Shown here: piece after piece, positions 54,347-62,977 of the stretch
Layout of the letters: every line of letters starts with the position of its first letter
Position numbering within the stretch: the stretch's first letter is position 1
NCBI RefSeq assembly: GCF_030700285.1
Contig: NZ_JAUYZJ010000001.1
Span: 62,001-126,000 of the forward strand
DNA length: 64,000 bases
Direction of reading: 5' to 3'
Source of the DNA: Methylobacterium sp. NEAU K
Lineage (GTDB): Bacteria; Pseudomonadota; Alphaproteobacteria; Rhizobiales; Beijerinckiaceae
Notes under the pieces: model-generated
Database searches by the model: none
Told to the model about the DNA's origin: nothing
What the model saw: the letters and a program-made list of their open reading frames with translations, nothing else
Position numbers and translations under genes: made by a program

Positions 54347-54366
54347 CCTATCTGACGTCAGGTAGC
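54347..54366. promoter_or_regulatory. TetR operator B (regulator side)
   Basis: CTATCTGACGTCAGGTAG (54348-54365) is an 18-bp palindrome with a single mismatched pair, ending 12 bp before the tetR start. It matches operator A in the CGTCAGGTAG half. Confidence 0.7.
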
Positions 54367-54377
54367 AGGGGGCTGAG

Positions 54378-54941
54378 ATGGGTAGCGATACGATGCGGGA
54401 CCGGATCATGGAGGCAGCGCGGCTGACCGTACAGGATCTCGGCTACAGCGGCCTCAGCTTCCGTGAGCTGGCCAAAACGGTCGGCATCAAGAGCGCCAGC
54501 ATCCACTACTACTTTCCGACGAAGGGGGCGTTGGGCGAGGCGATCGTGAGGCGCTACATCGATCGCTACGAGCGCTACCTCGAAGATGTCCTGAACGACA
54601 CCACGGACCGCACGACCGTGATGCGGCGGTACACCGACGTGTTCCGGGACACGTTGCTGAACGGCAACCGCATGTGTTTGGCCGGGATGCTGGCGGCGGA
54701 ACGGAACGACCTTCCTGCCGAGGTCCGTACCGAAGTCGTCAGGTGGGGCGAGATGAACGAGCGCTGGATCGCGCGGGTGCTGGCCCCGGGGGAGGATGAT
54801 GCCCCGGAGGACATCCGGCGGCGGGCGAAGGCCATCTTCGCGGCGGTGTCGGGCGCGCAGATGATCGCGCACGGCCGGGACGAAGTCACCCACTACACCG
54901 ATGTCATCGCCGCTTACCGGGAGAGCGGCCTTATCCCGTGA
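54378..54941 (+). CDS. TetR/AcrR family regulator
   Basis: A 187-residue repressor. The N-terminal helix-turn-helix is MRDRIMEAARLTVQDLGYSGLSFRELAKTVGIKSASIHYYFPTKGALGEAIV, with YYFPTKGAL as the recognition helix end. The C-terminal domain resembles the group containing MCLAGMLAAERNDLP, which has a Cys that may be ligand-reactive. Two palindromes in the 110-bp divergent region should be its binding sites. Confidence 0.92.
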   Translation: MGSDTMRDRIMEAARLTVQDLGYSGLSFRELAKTVGIKSASIHYYFPTKGALGEAIVRRYIDRYERYLEDVLNDTTDRTTVMRRYTDVFRDTLLNGNRMCLAGMLAAERNDLPAEVRTEVVRWGEMNERWIARVLAPGEDDAPEDIRRRAKAIFAAVSGAQMIAHGRDEVTHYTDVIAAYRESGLIP

Positions 54942-55187
54942 CCAAGGTCACGTACCCTATGACCGGACGCTCCGAGGGTCCGGGGTGGGTCGTGAGCGGG
55001 CGGGAAGGCGAAGTCCGCTTCAACGCCTCGCTGCTCGAAAGCGGGCCGGCACAGAACCACCCATTGTGGACATCCGTGCCTTGCCGCACCTCCCCGCTTC
55101 GATGTCATTCCAAGGGTTGCCGTCACGAGCGATCCGATGTGAGGTGCGCCCCTCGAAGACCCGACATCGGCTGGATGCAGACCGCGA

Positions 55188-55601
55188 ATGACTCAAGACC
55201 GGATCACCGTGGAAGCAACGGCTCCCGCTCCCCTCGATGTCGTCTGGAAGGCCTACACGTCGCCTGATCAGATCACGCAGTGGAATTTCGCCTCTGACGA
55301 CTGGCATTGCCCAACCGCGAGCGTCGATCTTCGGGAAGGCGGCACGTTCACCTCGCGCATGGAGGCGAAGGACGGCAGCATGGGCTTCGACTTCGAGGGG
55401 ACTTACACCAGGATCATCCCGAACGCGCGGATCGAGTATGCGTTCGGTGATCGACATGCGGTGGTCGAGTTCACGCCGGCGGGCGACCAGACGGGTTTGA
55501 AGGTTTCGTTCGATCCCGAGACCCAGTTTCCTATCGAGCAGCAGCGCAGCGGTTGGGCTGCCATTCTCGACAATTTCTGCAAGCATGTCGCGCGACGCTG
55601 A
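55188..55601 (+). CDS. SRPBCC (AHSA1-like) family protein
   Basis: A 137-residue START-like protein. The opening ITVEATAPAPLDVVWKAYTSPDQITQWNFASDDWHCP and the end PIEQQRSGWAAILDNFCKHVA are typical of the Aha1-homology/polyketide cyclase-like family, which binds hydrophobic ligands in a deep cavity. Start ATG at 55188. The 246-bp region ahead of it (54942-55187) holds no gene. Role unknown. Confidence 0.88.
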   Translation: MTQDRITVEATAPAPLDVVWKAYTSPDQITQWNFASDDWHCPTASVDLREGGTFTSRMEAKDGSMGFDFEGTYTRIIPNARIEYAFGDRHAVVEFTPAGDQTGLKVSFDPETQFPIEQQRSGWAAILDNFCKHVARR

Positions 55602-55682
55602 GCCGCGTTCGACGCCCGGGCGAAGGGAGCAGCCGCTTCCCGCCCTAAGCAGTCGTCAAGTTTTTTCGGGCCTGAGTATAAC

Positions 55683-55720
55683 AGAGACCGGCCCGCGCCG
55701 TCGCGAAGGCCGATCTCTTT
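55683..55720. terminator. hairpin between convergent SRPBCC and fae-like genes
   Basis: AGAGA-C-CGGCC pairs with GGCCG-A-TCTCT across a 14-nt loop, with one mismatch, followed on the plus strand by TTCGCTTTC. It lies between two convergent genes and could end both transcripts. Confidence 0.5.
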
Positions 55721-55740
55721 CGCTTTCCGGGTGCCGGTAA

Positions 55741-56289
55741 TCAGATCTTGCCTTCGAGACCCATCTTATAATACTTGTGCACGATCTTGTCCTGGTTCTC
55801 CAGGAGCCAGTCGATCGACGGCTCGTTGGTCATGGCCTTGCGGATCGCCTCGGTCATGCCCTTGCGCTGGATCTCGAACAGCGCCTTGTGGTCGACCGTC
55901 TCGGCCTCGATCACCCCGGGGCTCAGCCAGACCGAGCAGATGATGCCGAGGTCGTTGGCCTTCTCCTTCGGGATGTAGCCCGCTCGCACGGCGTCGAGGA
56001 CGCCGTTGGCGATGGCGAACTGCACCGTGCCCATCAGGATCGACGTGTACTTGCTCTCGGTCACGCTGACCTTGGAGACACAGAGCGTCACCGGGCGCAC
56101 CATGATGTCGGTGTTGAGCAGCGCGAAGACGCGGCTGTGGCCGACGACCTGGTCGCCCGTCAGCGTCGCCAGCGCGGTGCCGACCGGCCCGTCGAGCTCG
56201 CCGATGATGACTTCCGGCTCGGAGGCGGTGTTGGGTGGGCCCCCCGCCACGAGGGCTTCGCCGGCGCGGAGGATGATGCGTTCGCTCAT
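55741..56289 (-). CDS. formaldehyde-activating enzyme paralogue (Fae-like)
   Basis: A 182-residue homologue of Fae, the enzyme that condenses formaldehyde with tetrahydromethanopterin. Family blocks are RAGEALVAGGPP, PEVIIGELDGPVGTALATL, LCVSKVSVTESKYTSILMGTVQFAIANGVLDAVRAGYIPKEKANDLGIICSVWLSPGV and the C-terminal IQRKGMTEAIRKAM. By eye, the histidine before the first strand of characterised Fae (as in AHIDLIIG) is Glu24 here, so classical catalysis is doubtful. ATG at 56289. Methylobacterium carries extra Fae copies besides the main one; this may be one of those (Fae2/Fae3 type). Confidence 0.88.
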   Translation of the reverse strand: MSERIILRAGEALVAGGPPNTASEPEVIIGELDGPVGTALATLTGDQVVGHSRVFALLNTDIMVRPVTLCVSKVSVTESKYTSILMGTVQFAIANGVLDAVRAGYIPKEKANDLGIICSVWLSPGVIEAETVDHKALFEIQRKGMTEAIRKAMTNEPSIDWLLENQDKIVHKYYKMGLEGKI

Positions 56290-56764
56290 AAGGTAGGCTC
56301 CCTGGGTTGCGGCATCAGGGGGTGGCCCGATGCCGTCGTGTCGGCCGGATCGTCGCTTCGCGTTCGCGCCGCGTGGTGAAGGGCACCCGGTCGGCGGCCC
56401 GTGCCCCGGCACGCGGCCAGCCGCCGGGCGGCTCGCCGTCGACGCGCGTTGCACCCCCCGTGAACGAGCCTCGTATACGAACGACACGGCGGGCGGATAG
56501 GCGAGGGGTAGATTTTCGCGCGGTCCGCGCCCGAAGGCCGGGCCGAACCGCGGGCGGCCCGGTGATCCCGCCCGGGTCGGGGCTTGGCGCGGGTCCTGGC
56601 GCGGGTCTTGGCGCGGGTCTTGGCGCGGGCGAGCCGGACCATTAGGAAGGCGCGCATGCCGGGGTGGTCGCGCCCGCGATCGTCGGCCGGCCGAACCTCC
56701 TGATGTCTCTCGCGGGTCGCGGCGTGGGCAGCAAAGCGGGCGTCCCGCGTATCCGGTACAAGCC
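56290..56764. other. 475-bp region between fae-like gene and glycosyltransferase
   Basis: Contains the promoters of two divergent genes and no gene that I recognise. A tandem repeat at 56583-56630 is the most visible feature. The segment CGTATACGAACGACACG near 56472 is the least GC-rich part and a candidate promoter zone. Confidence 0.45.
56583..56630 (+). repeat. four tandem 12-bp repeats
   Basis: Unit CTTGGCGCGGGT at 56583-56594, 56595-56606 (one change), 56607-56618 and 56619-56630 (one change). It ends about 135 bp before the glycosyltransferase start. A multiple-of-three unit, but no gene covers it on either strand. Confidence 0.85.
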
Positions 56765-59700
56765 ATGCGCCTTCGAGAAGTGTTCGTCGCCGGGGCCGCG
56801 CGGTCCCTCGCGCGCCCGCTCACCCGGCGCCTGAAGCGCCGGCGTGCCAACGAGCCCCGGCAGGCCGATCTGGTCCGGGCCGTGAAGGAATCGGGCCTGT
56901 TCGACGCGGCTTGGTACGCCCGACGCTACCCCGACGTGGTCGGCGAGGGCATCGATCCGGCGGTCCACTACGCGGTCCATGGCGGCCGCGAGGGGCGCTG
57001 GCCGCATCCGCTGTTCCACGGCGATCTCTACCTCGACACCGTGCCCGGCCTGCGGGCCGAGGGCGTGAATCCGCTGATCCACTATGTCGAGCGCGGCGCG
57101 GATGCGGGCCTCAAGCCCAACCCGCTGTTCGATCCGGACTGGTACGCCGCGCGCTATCTCGGCGGCGCGGAGGCCCGCGCCCGGGCGTTCTTCCACTTCC
57201 TGAAAAGCCCCGACGCCGACCCGTCGCCGCTGTTCGATGCGGCCTGGTACCGCTCTCGCTATCCCGACGCCCGGGCGGCAGGCGGGAATGCCCTGAGCCA
57301 CTACTACGAGACCGGCCGGAAGCAGGGCTACCTGCGCAACCCGGAGGAATTCGCCGGCCTGTCGCGGCACGTCGACCTGATCCGCCGGTCGGGCCTCTTC
57401 GACGCCGAGTTCTATCGCGGGCGCTGCCCCGAGGCCGAGACGAGCGGGCTGGAGCCCCTGGAGCATTACGTGATGGCGGGCGGCTACCGCCGCTACGCGC
57501 CCCATCCGCTGTTCGATCCGGACTGGTACGCCGCGCAATCCGCCGCCGTGCGGGCCGACAGCCTCAACCCGCTGGTGCATTTCCTGGAGCACGGTGCCGC
57601 CGAGGGGCTCGATCCGGGGCCCTGGTTCGACACGCGCTGGTACACCAAGACCCATCTCGCGGACGACGAGGCCGGGCAGAACCCGCTCAGCCACTTCCTG
57701 GCCGACAAGGGCGTGCGGACCAGCCCGTCCCCGCGCTTCGACGCGCCCTGGTATCTGGCCCGGTATCCGAAGGTCGCGGCCCTCGGGCTGAATCCCCTGG
57801 TCGACTACGTCACCACCGGGCTGGAGGCGGGACGCCTGACGCGCCGGGTGGCCGACGCGGCGGTGCGCGAAGCCGCCGATGCCCGCCTCTCCTGCCTGAA
57901 GCGGGAGCCGCGCCGGCACGGCCGCACGGCCCTGTTCATCACCCACGCGCCGGAGGGGCGGATCCGGGGCCATGTCGAGCCCTACCTGCGGGCCTTCGCC
58001 GAGAACGGCACCGACATCGTCCTCATCATCGCCGCCGACCAGCACAAGACCGCGGTGCCGGAGGGGATCCTCGACCTCTGCGCCTCGGCTTACCTGCGCG
58101 AGAACAAGGGCTTCGACTTCGCGGCCTGGGCGCATGTCCTCCTGGAGGACGACGACCTCCTCGACTCCCAGACCCTCTACCTCGCCAATGACAGTCTCGT
58201 CGGCCCGCTCGACAGCGGCGACTTCGCGGGACTGCTGGCGAAGATCGATGCGTGCCCGGAGGCGGTGGTCGGGCTAGCCGACAATTTCTACTACAGTCAT
58301 CACCTGCAGAGCTTCTTCCTCGCCTTGAAGAAGCGCTGCGTGTCGTCCTACGCGTTCAACCACTTCATCCAGTCCGTGGCGAACTGGCCGGACAAGAACG
58401 CGGTCATCACCGAGTACGAGCTGACCTTCTCCGGTAGGATGCGGGCGGCGGGGCTCGGGATGCGGAGCCTGTTCTCGGCTCAGAACAAGCACATGACCCT
58501 GGTCAACGACCCGCGCAACAACCGCACCCTGTTCGACTGGGAGAACATGCTCGGCCAGGGCTTCCCGTTCGTGAAGCGCTCGCTCTTGGGCGAGCACGCC
58601 GCGATCGGGGGCGAGGCGGTCCGCGAGGCGATCGCCGCGCGTGGCTTCGATCTCGCGCGGCTCGACCAGACCTTCACGTATCCGGGCCCCAAGCTCTGGG
58701 CCGACCTGCGCGCGCCCCAGGCACCGGAACGGCCGCTGCGCGTCGCCTACGTGTCGCCCATGAACTACGCCAACGGGCTCGGCGTGGCGGCGCGCAGCTA
58801 CGCGCGCGCGCTCCACAGGGCGCCCTTCGCGCTGAACATCCATCCGATGGAGCGCCCGTTCCACGTCCACGCCCGGGTGGCGCCGGCGTGGCAGGCGCGG
58901 ACCTTCTCGGGGGCTCCGGACGTCGCCCTGGTGCATTTCAACGGCGACAGCTGGCACTCACTGATGAGCGACCGGCAGCGGGCGATCGCGGCGAGCGCGC
59001 GGCTCAAGGTCGGGCTGTTCGTCTGGGAGACCTCGCACGTGCCCGGGGGCTGGCTTCCGACGGTGGACGGCCTCGACGCGATCTGGGCGCCGACCGAGTT
59101 CTGCGCCGCGATCTTCCGGCAGATCACCGACATCCCGGTCGACGTCGTCCCCTACGTTGTCGAGAACGAGGCGGGCGAGCCCGCGAGCGCCTCGGCCAAG
59201 GCCACCCTGCGCAAGAGCTTCGCGATCGATCCGTCCAAGCGCGTGATCCTCTACGCCTTCGACGGGTCCAGCTATCTCGCACGCAAGAACCCGCACGCCC
59301 TGATCCGGGCCTTCCGGGCGGCCGGGCTGGCGCAGGCCGGCTGGCAGCTCGTGCTCAAGACCAAGCACGTCTTCGACCTGCCGGACGAGGGCAAGCGGCT
59401 GCTCGACCTCGTCGGCACGACCCGCGACGTGGTGGTGATCGACCAGCCCTTGTCCCAGAACGAGCTCGGCGCCCTGTTCGAGCTCTGCGCGGTCTACGCC
59501 TCGTCGCATTCCTCGGAGGGGTTCGGCCTCACGATCGCGGAGGCGATGGAGATGGGCAAGGTCGTGGTCGCCACCGATTACGGCGGCTGCCGCGACTTCC
59601 TCGACGCCACCTGCGGCTTCCCGGTGAAGGCCGCGGTCACCGCCCTGGACCAGACCTACGGCCCGTATCTGCGCGGCGCCGAGTGGGGGCAGGTGGACGA

Positions 59701-59872
59701 GGACGACCTCGCCCGCGCGCTGACGGACGCGGCGCGGGTGGTGACGAGCGGGGACGCGGCGCGGATCGGCGCCGCCGCCCGTACACGCATCCGCGAGCGC
59801 CTGTCCATCGGCGCCGTGGCCGCCGCCATGGAGGCGAGCCTCGCCCGCCTCCTCGCCGCCCAACGTTCCTGA
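56765..59872 (+). CDS. large glycosyltransferase: WY-repeat region, RgpF-like domain, GT4 domain
   Basis: A 1035-residue protein. Residues about 44-365 are eight imperfect units built on LFDxxWYxxRYPDV...GxNPLxHYxxxGxxEG; about 385-650 resembles the rhamnan synthesis protein F family (RTALFITHAPEGRIRGHVEPYLRAF, LRENKGFDFAAWAHVL, LYLANDSLVGPL); about 655-1030 is a GT-B/GT4 enzyme (VAYVSPMNYANGLGVAARSYARAL, GLFVWETSHVP, SSHSSEGFGLTIAEAMEMGKVVVATDYGG). It probably adds sugars to a surface polysaccharide. ATG at 56765. A second glycosyltransferase follows 19 bp later. Confidence 0.88.
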   Translation: MRLREVFVAGAARSLARPLTRRLKRRRANEPRQADLVRAVKESGLFDAAWYARRYPDVVGEGIDPAVHYAVHGGREGRWPHPLFHGDLYLDTVPGLRAEGVNPLIHYVERGADAGLKPNPLFDPDWYAARYLGGAEARARAFFHFLKSPDADPSPLFDAAWYRSRYPDARAAGGNALSHYYETGRKQGYLRNPEEFAGLSRHVDLIRRSGLFDAEFYRGRCPEAETSGLEPLEHYVMAGGYRRYAPHPLFDPDWYAAQSAAVRADSLNPLVHFLEHGAAEGLDPGPWFDTRWYTKTHLADDEAGQNPLSHFLADKGVRTSPSPRFDAPWYLARYPKVAALGLNPLVDYVTTGLEAGRLTRRVADAAVREAADARLSCLKREPRRHGRTALFITHAPEGRIRGHVEPYLRAFAENGTDIVLIIAADQHKTAVPEGILDLCASAYLRENKGFDFAAWAHVLLEDDDLLDSQTLYLANDSLVGPLDSGDFAGLLAKIDACPEAVVGLADNFYYSHHLQSFFLALKKRCVSSYAFNHFIQSVANWPDKNAVITEYELTFSGRMRAAGLGMRSLFSAQNKHMTLVNDPRNNRTLFDWENMLGQGFPFVKRSLLGEHAAIGGEAVREAIAARGFDLARLDQTFTYPGPKLWADLRAPQAPERPLRVAYVSPMNYANGLGVAARSYARALHRAPFALNIHPMERPFHVHARVAPAWQARTFSGAPDVALVHFNGDSWHSLMSDRQRAIAASARLKVGLFVWETSHVPGGWLPTVDGLDAIWAPTEFCAAIFRQITDIPVDVVPYVVENEAGEPASASAKATLRKSFAIDPSKRVILYAFDGSSYLARKNPHALIRAFRAAGLAQAGWQLVLKTKHVFDLPDEGKRLLDLVGTTRDVVVIDQPLSQNELGALFELCAVYASSHSSEGFGLTIAEAMEMGKVVVATDYGGCRDFLDATCGFPVKAAVTALDQTYGPYLRGAEWGQVDEDDLARALTDAARVVTSGDAARIGAAARTRIRERLSIGAVAAAMEASLARLLAAQRS

Positions 59873-59891
59873 CGCCCCGGAGACCCGATCC

Positions 59892-61424
59892 GTGCTGAAG
59901 AAACCGGTCCCGGCCCCATCGGCCTCCTGGAGCGCGCGCGCGTGGCCGGACGCGATCCTGCCCCTCCCCCTCGACGCGCAGTTCCGCCCGCTCGACGAGC
60001 GCAGGCTCGGCCAGATCGCAGCCGGCCAGCTGCCGTCCTGCCGGGCGGTGTTCGTGGCCCCGGCGGCCTCGGACCTGAACCCGGATCTCGTCCCGCAGAT
60101 CCTCCGGGCGATGGCGGACCGGCCGGACATCGCGATCTTCTACGGCGACGACGCCGTGGTCGACGGCGAGGGGCAGGTCCGCAGCGTCCACTGCAAGCCC
60201 GCCTTCAACCCGGCCTTGCTGATGGCCGACGACTATGTCGGTTTTCCCCTGCTCATCCGCGCCTCGGCCCTCGCGAGCCTCAGCCCGGAATTCGGCCGTC
60301 GCCACGGCAGCGCCGCCTGGTTCCGGCTGCTGCTCGACGCGATCTCGGCGGGCCTCGGCATCGACCGGATCCCCCACACCCTGATCGCCTCGCCGCAGGA
60401 GCGCCCGAAGGCGACGCGCGCAGCCCGCGCCTACGCCCTCGACCGCTGGTTCCAGGATGCGGGCGCGCCGCTGCGCACGGCGCCCGGCCTGACGCCGGAC
60501 ACCCTGGAGATCCGCCGGACCCTCGACACACGCCCGACCGTGACCCTGGTGGTGCCGACCGCCCAGACCCGGCCCCGGGGCGAGGATGGCCGCGTCGTCG
60601 AAACGGCCAAGCCGCACGTCATCAACTTCCTCGACAGCCTGAGCCGCAGCACCTACCCGGCCGACCGGATCCGCGTGCTGATCGGCGACGACAGGGCGGA
60701 CGACACGATCTATCGCGGCCGCTCCGACCGCTTCACGGTGACCCGCCTGCTGACGACCCGCCCCGAGGGCGCGCCGTTCAACTACGCGGCCAAGATGAAC
60801 ACCCTCTGGCGCGCCGCCGAGACCGACCTCGTCATCCTGATGAACGACGATCTCGTGGTGCGGCGCCCCGGCTGGATCGAGGCGCTCCTGACCTTCGCGC
60901 TGGACCGCGGCGTCGGCGGCGTCGGCGGGAGGCTGCTGTTCCCGAGCGGCAGGATCCAGCATGCCGGGATGTTCGGCGGCATCTTCGATGTCTGCGCCCA
61001 TCCCTGGTACAACCGGGACGCGGCCGAGCCCACCTACGGCGACTGGGCGCTGGCGCAGCGCGACTGCTCGTCGGTGACCGGGGCCCTCTTCGCCACCCGC
61101 AAGGCGGTGCTGGAGGCGGTCAACGGCTTCGACGAGGCTTTCGCCCTCGACTTCAACGACGTCGATGTCTGCCTGAAGATGCGCCAGCTCGGCTACCGCA
61201 TCGTCTACACGCCGTTCGCCGAGATGGCGCATCACGAGAGCGCGTCACGGCAGGCGAGCTTCGCCCCGGGCGCCCAGATCTCGCGCTTCCTGCGCCGCTG
61301 GCACGACGTGCTGACGGAGGACCCCGCCTACAGCCCGCAATTGCGGACCGACACCGACGTGGTCGCCCCCCGGGCCGACGCGACCCGCTGGATCGCGGAG
61401 CGGCTTTCCGAGCGGGCGACCTGA
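59892..61424 (+). CDS. family 2 glycosyltransferase
   Basis: A 510-residue enzyme. The C-terminal half is a GT-A domain (TVTLVVPTAQTRP, VLIGDDRADDT, LVILMNDDLVVRRPGWIEALL, FDEAFALDFNDVDVCLKMRQLGYRIVYTP), with the MNDD metal site near residue 315. The N-terminal 200 residues contain a second, degenerate GT-like region (DIAIFYGDDAVVDGEGQVRSVHCKPAFNPALL), so the protein looks like a two-domain chain. GTG start at 59892, 19 bp after the preceding glycosyltransferase; same operon and pathway likely. Confidence 0.87.
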   Translation: MLKKPVPAPSASWSARAWPDAILPLPLDAQFRPLDERRLGQIAAGQLPSCRAVFVAPAASDLNPDLVPQILRAMADRPDIAIFYGDDAVVDGEGQVRSVHCKPAFNPALLMADDYVGFPLLIRASALASLSPEFGRRHGSAAWFRLLLDAISAGLGIDRIPHTLIASPQERPKATRAARAYALDRWFQDAGAPLRTAPGLTPDTLEIRRTLDTRPTVTLVVPTAQTRPRGEDGRVVETAKPHVINFLDSLSRSTYPADRIRVLIGDDRADDTIYRGRSDRFTVTRLLTTRPEGAPFNYAAKMNTLWRAAETDLVILMNDDLVVRRPGWIEALLTFALDRGVGGVGGRLLFPSGRIQHAGMFGGIFDVCAHPWYNRDAAEPTYGDWALAQRDCSSVTGALFATRKAVLEAVNGFDEAFALDFNDVDVCLKMRQLGYRIVYTPFAEMAHHESASRQASFAPGAQISRFLRRWHDVLTEDPAYSPQLRTDTDVVAPRADATRWIAERLSERAT

Positions 61425-61455
61425 CGGGCCCTGTGAGGCGCGGGTCGAAGACGCG

Positions 61456-61562
61456 CCCGTCGTCCCGGGGCCGCGCAGCGGAGCCCGGAGCCCAGAACCG
61501 CCGGGTTGCCCGTGGGTCTGGATACGGGGCTCTCGCCTGCGGCGAGACCCGGAATGAGGGCG
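61456..61562. repeat. dispersed palindromic repeat, family B
   Basis: Left arm CGTCCCGGGGCCGCGCAGCG, GCGGAGCCCGGAGCCCAG, right arm GGGGCTCTCGCCTGCGGCGAGACCCGGAATGAG. Lies between convergent genes and resembles the elements at 10071 and 15558. Confidence 0.55.
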
Positions 61563-61586
61563 GTTCGGAGAACCCTGCGTGCGGGG

Positions 61587-62858
61587 CTACAGCGCCTCGC
61601 CCCGCATCAGCCGCGGCCGTGACCCCCGGGAGGCCGCGGCCTCGCCGATGAAGAAGCGCTTCAGCCCCGGCAGCCGGTCGACGATTCCGAGGCCGAGGTC
61701 GCGGGCGAGGCGCAGCGGCAGGGCGTCGTTGGAGAACAGGCGGTTCAGCCCGTCGGTGGCCGCCGCCATCGCGAAGCTGTCGAAGCGGCGGGCACGCTCG
61801 TAGGCGCGCAGCACGTCGGGGCTGCCGGGGTCGAGGCCGAGGCGCAGCGCCCCGGTCACGGCCTCGGCCAGGGCTGCGGCGTCCGCGAGGCCGAGATTGA
61901 GGCCCTGGCCGGCGATCGGGTGGATCACGTGGGCCGCGTCCCCCAGCAGGGCGAGGCGCTCGGCCCGGAAGGCCCGGGCGATGCCGAAGGCCAGCGGGTG
62001 CCGGCTCGGGCCGTGCTCGAGTGCGATGCGCCCGAGATTCAGGGTGAACCGGCGTTCGATCTCGGCGAGCACCTCATCGGCATCCCCCGAGAGCAGGACG
62101 TCGGCCTCGTCCGCCCGCTCGGTCCAGACGATCGAGGATCGGTGGCCCAAGGCCCCGCCGTCCCGCAGCGGCAGGATCGCGAAGGGACCGGAGGGCAGGA
62201 AGTGCTCGAAGGCGCGCCCGCCATGCGGTCGGGCGTGCCCGATCGTCGCGACGATGCCGACCTGGGGATAGGACCAGCCGACCCAGCCGATCCGCGCCGC
62301 CTCGCGCAGGCGCGAGCGTGCGCCGTCCGCCGCCACAAGCAGGTCGCCCCGCAGGCGTGCGCCCGTGGTCAGCTCCACGCGGATCGTCGCGCCCTCGGGG
62401 ACGGCGCGCACGACGCCCGCCGGGACGATGTCGACGCCCGCCGCCCGGCAGGCCTCCATCAGGGCCTCGGCCAGGGGCTCGGCCTCGACCATGTGGGCGA
62501 AGGGCCCGCCCGCCGCGCGTTCCTCCCGGTCCTCGTCCTCCCGGCCGAAGGTGAGGAAGGCCGGCCGCACCGGGTCGGCGACGCGGCTGTCGCTGATCAC
62601 CATCTCGGTGATCGGCTCGGCCGCGGCCGAGACGCGCTCCCAGAGCCCGAGTTGCGCCAGCATCCGCCGGCCCCCGGCCGCCAGGGCGTAGGCGCGGCCG
62701 CGGTGTCGGCCGGGATCGGCCGCATGGGGATCAAGTACGGTCGCGGCGAGCGCCGGGCCGTGGGCTTGCTTGAGCGCGAGCGCCAGGGCGAGGCTGGCGA
62801 TGCCGCCGCCGGCGATCAGGATGCTGCGGCTGCCGGGGCGGGGCGTCTGGGCCGTCAT
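61587..62858 (-). CDS. UbiH/UbiF-type FAD monooxygenase
   Basis: A 423-residue flavin hydroxylase, probably for ubiquinone ring hydroxylation. The FAD-binding fold begins ILIAGGGIASLALALALK, the DG motif is LLVAADGARSRLREA near residue 170, and the GD motif GDAAHVIHPIAGQGLNLGLADAAAL near 290 is the UbiH-family signature. ATG at 62858. Which ring position it hydroxylates cannot be read from the sequence. Divergent from tesB. Confidence 0.9.
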   Translation of the reverse strand: MTAQTPRPGSRSILIAGGGIASLALALALKQAHGPALAATVLDPHAADPGRHRGRAYALAAGGRRMLAQLGLWERVSAAAEPITEMVISDSRVADPVRPAFLTFGREDEDREERAAGGPFAHMVEAEPLAEALMEACRAAGVDIVPAGVVRAVPEGATIRVELTTGARLRGDLLVAADGARSRLREAARIGWVGWSYPQVGIVATIGHARPHGGRAFEHFLPSGPFAILPLRDGGALGHRSSIVWTERADEADVLLSGDADEVLAEIERRFTLNLGRIALEHGPSRHPLAFGIARAFRAERLALLGDAAHVIHPIAGQGLNLGLADAAALAEAVTGALRLGLDPGSPDVLRAYERARRFDSFAMAAATDGLNRLFSNDALPLRLARDLGLGIVDRLPGLKRFFIGEAAASRGSRPRLMRGEAL

Positions 62859-62977
62859 CGTCGCGGATCTCCGATCTGGTGGCCGAGCGCACTGTGCGCC
62901 GGTGGGCGAGGCGCGTGGATCGCTCCGCCCGAAAGGCCTATGTCGCACGCGGGCCACGAACGGAAACCCTGCGCCTC

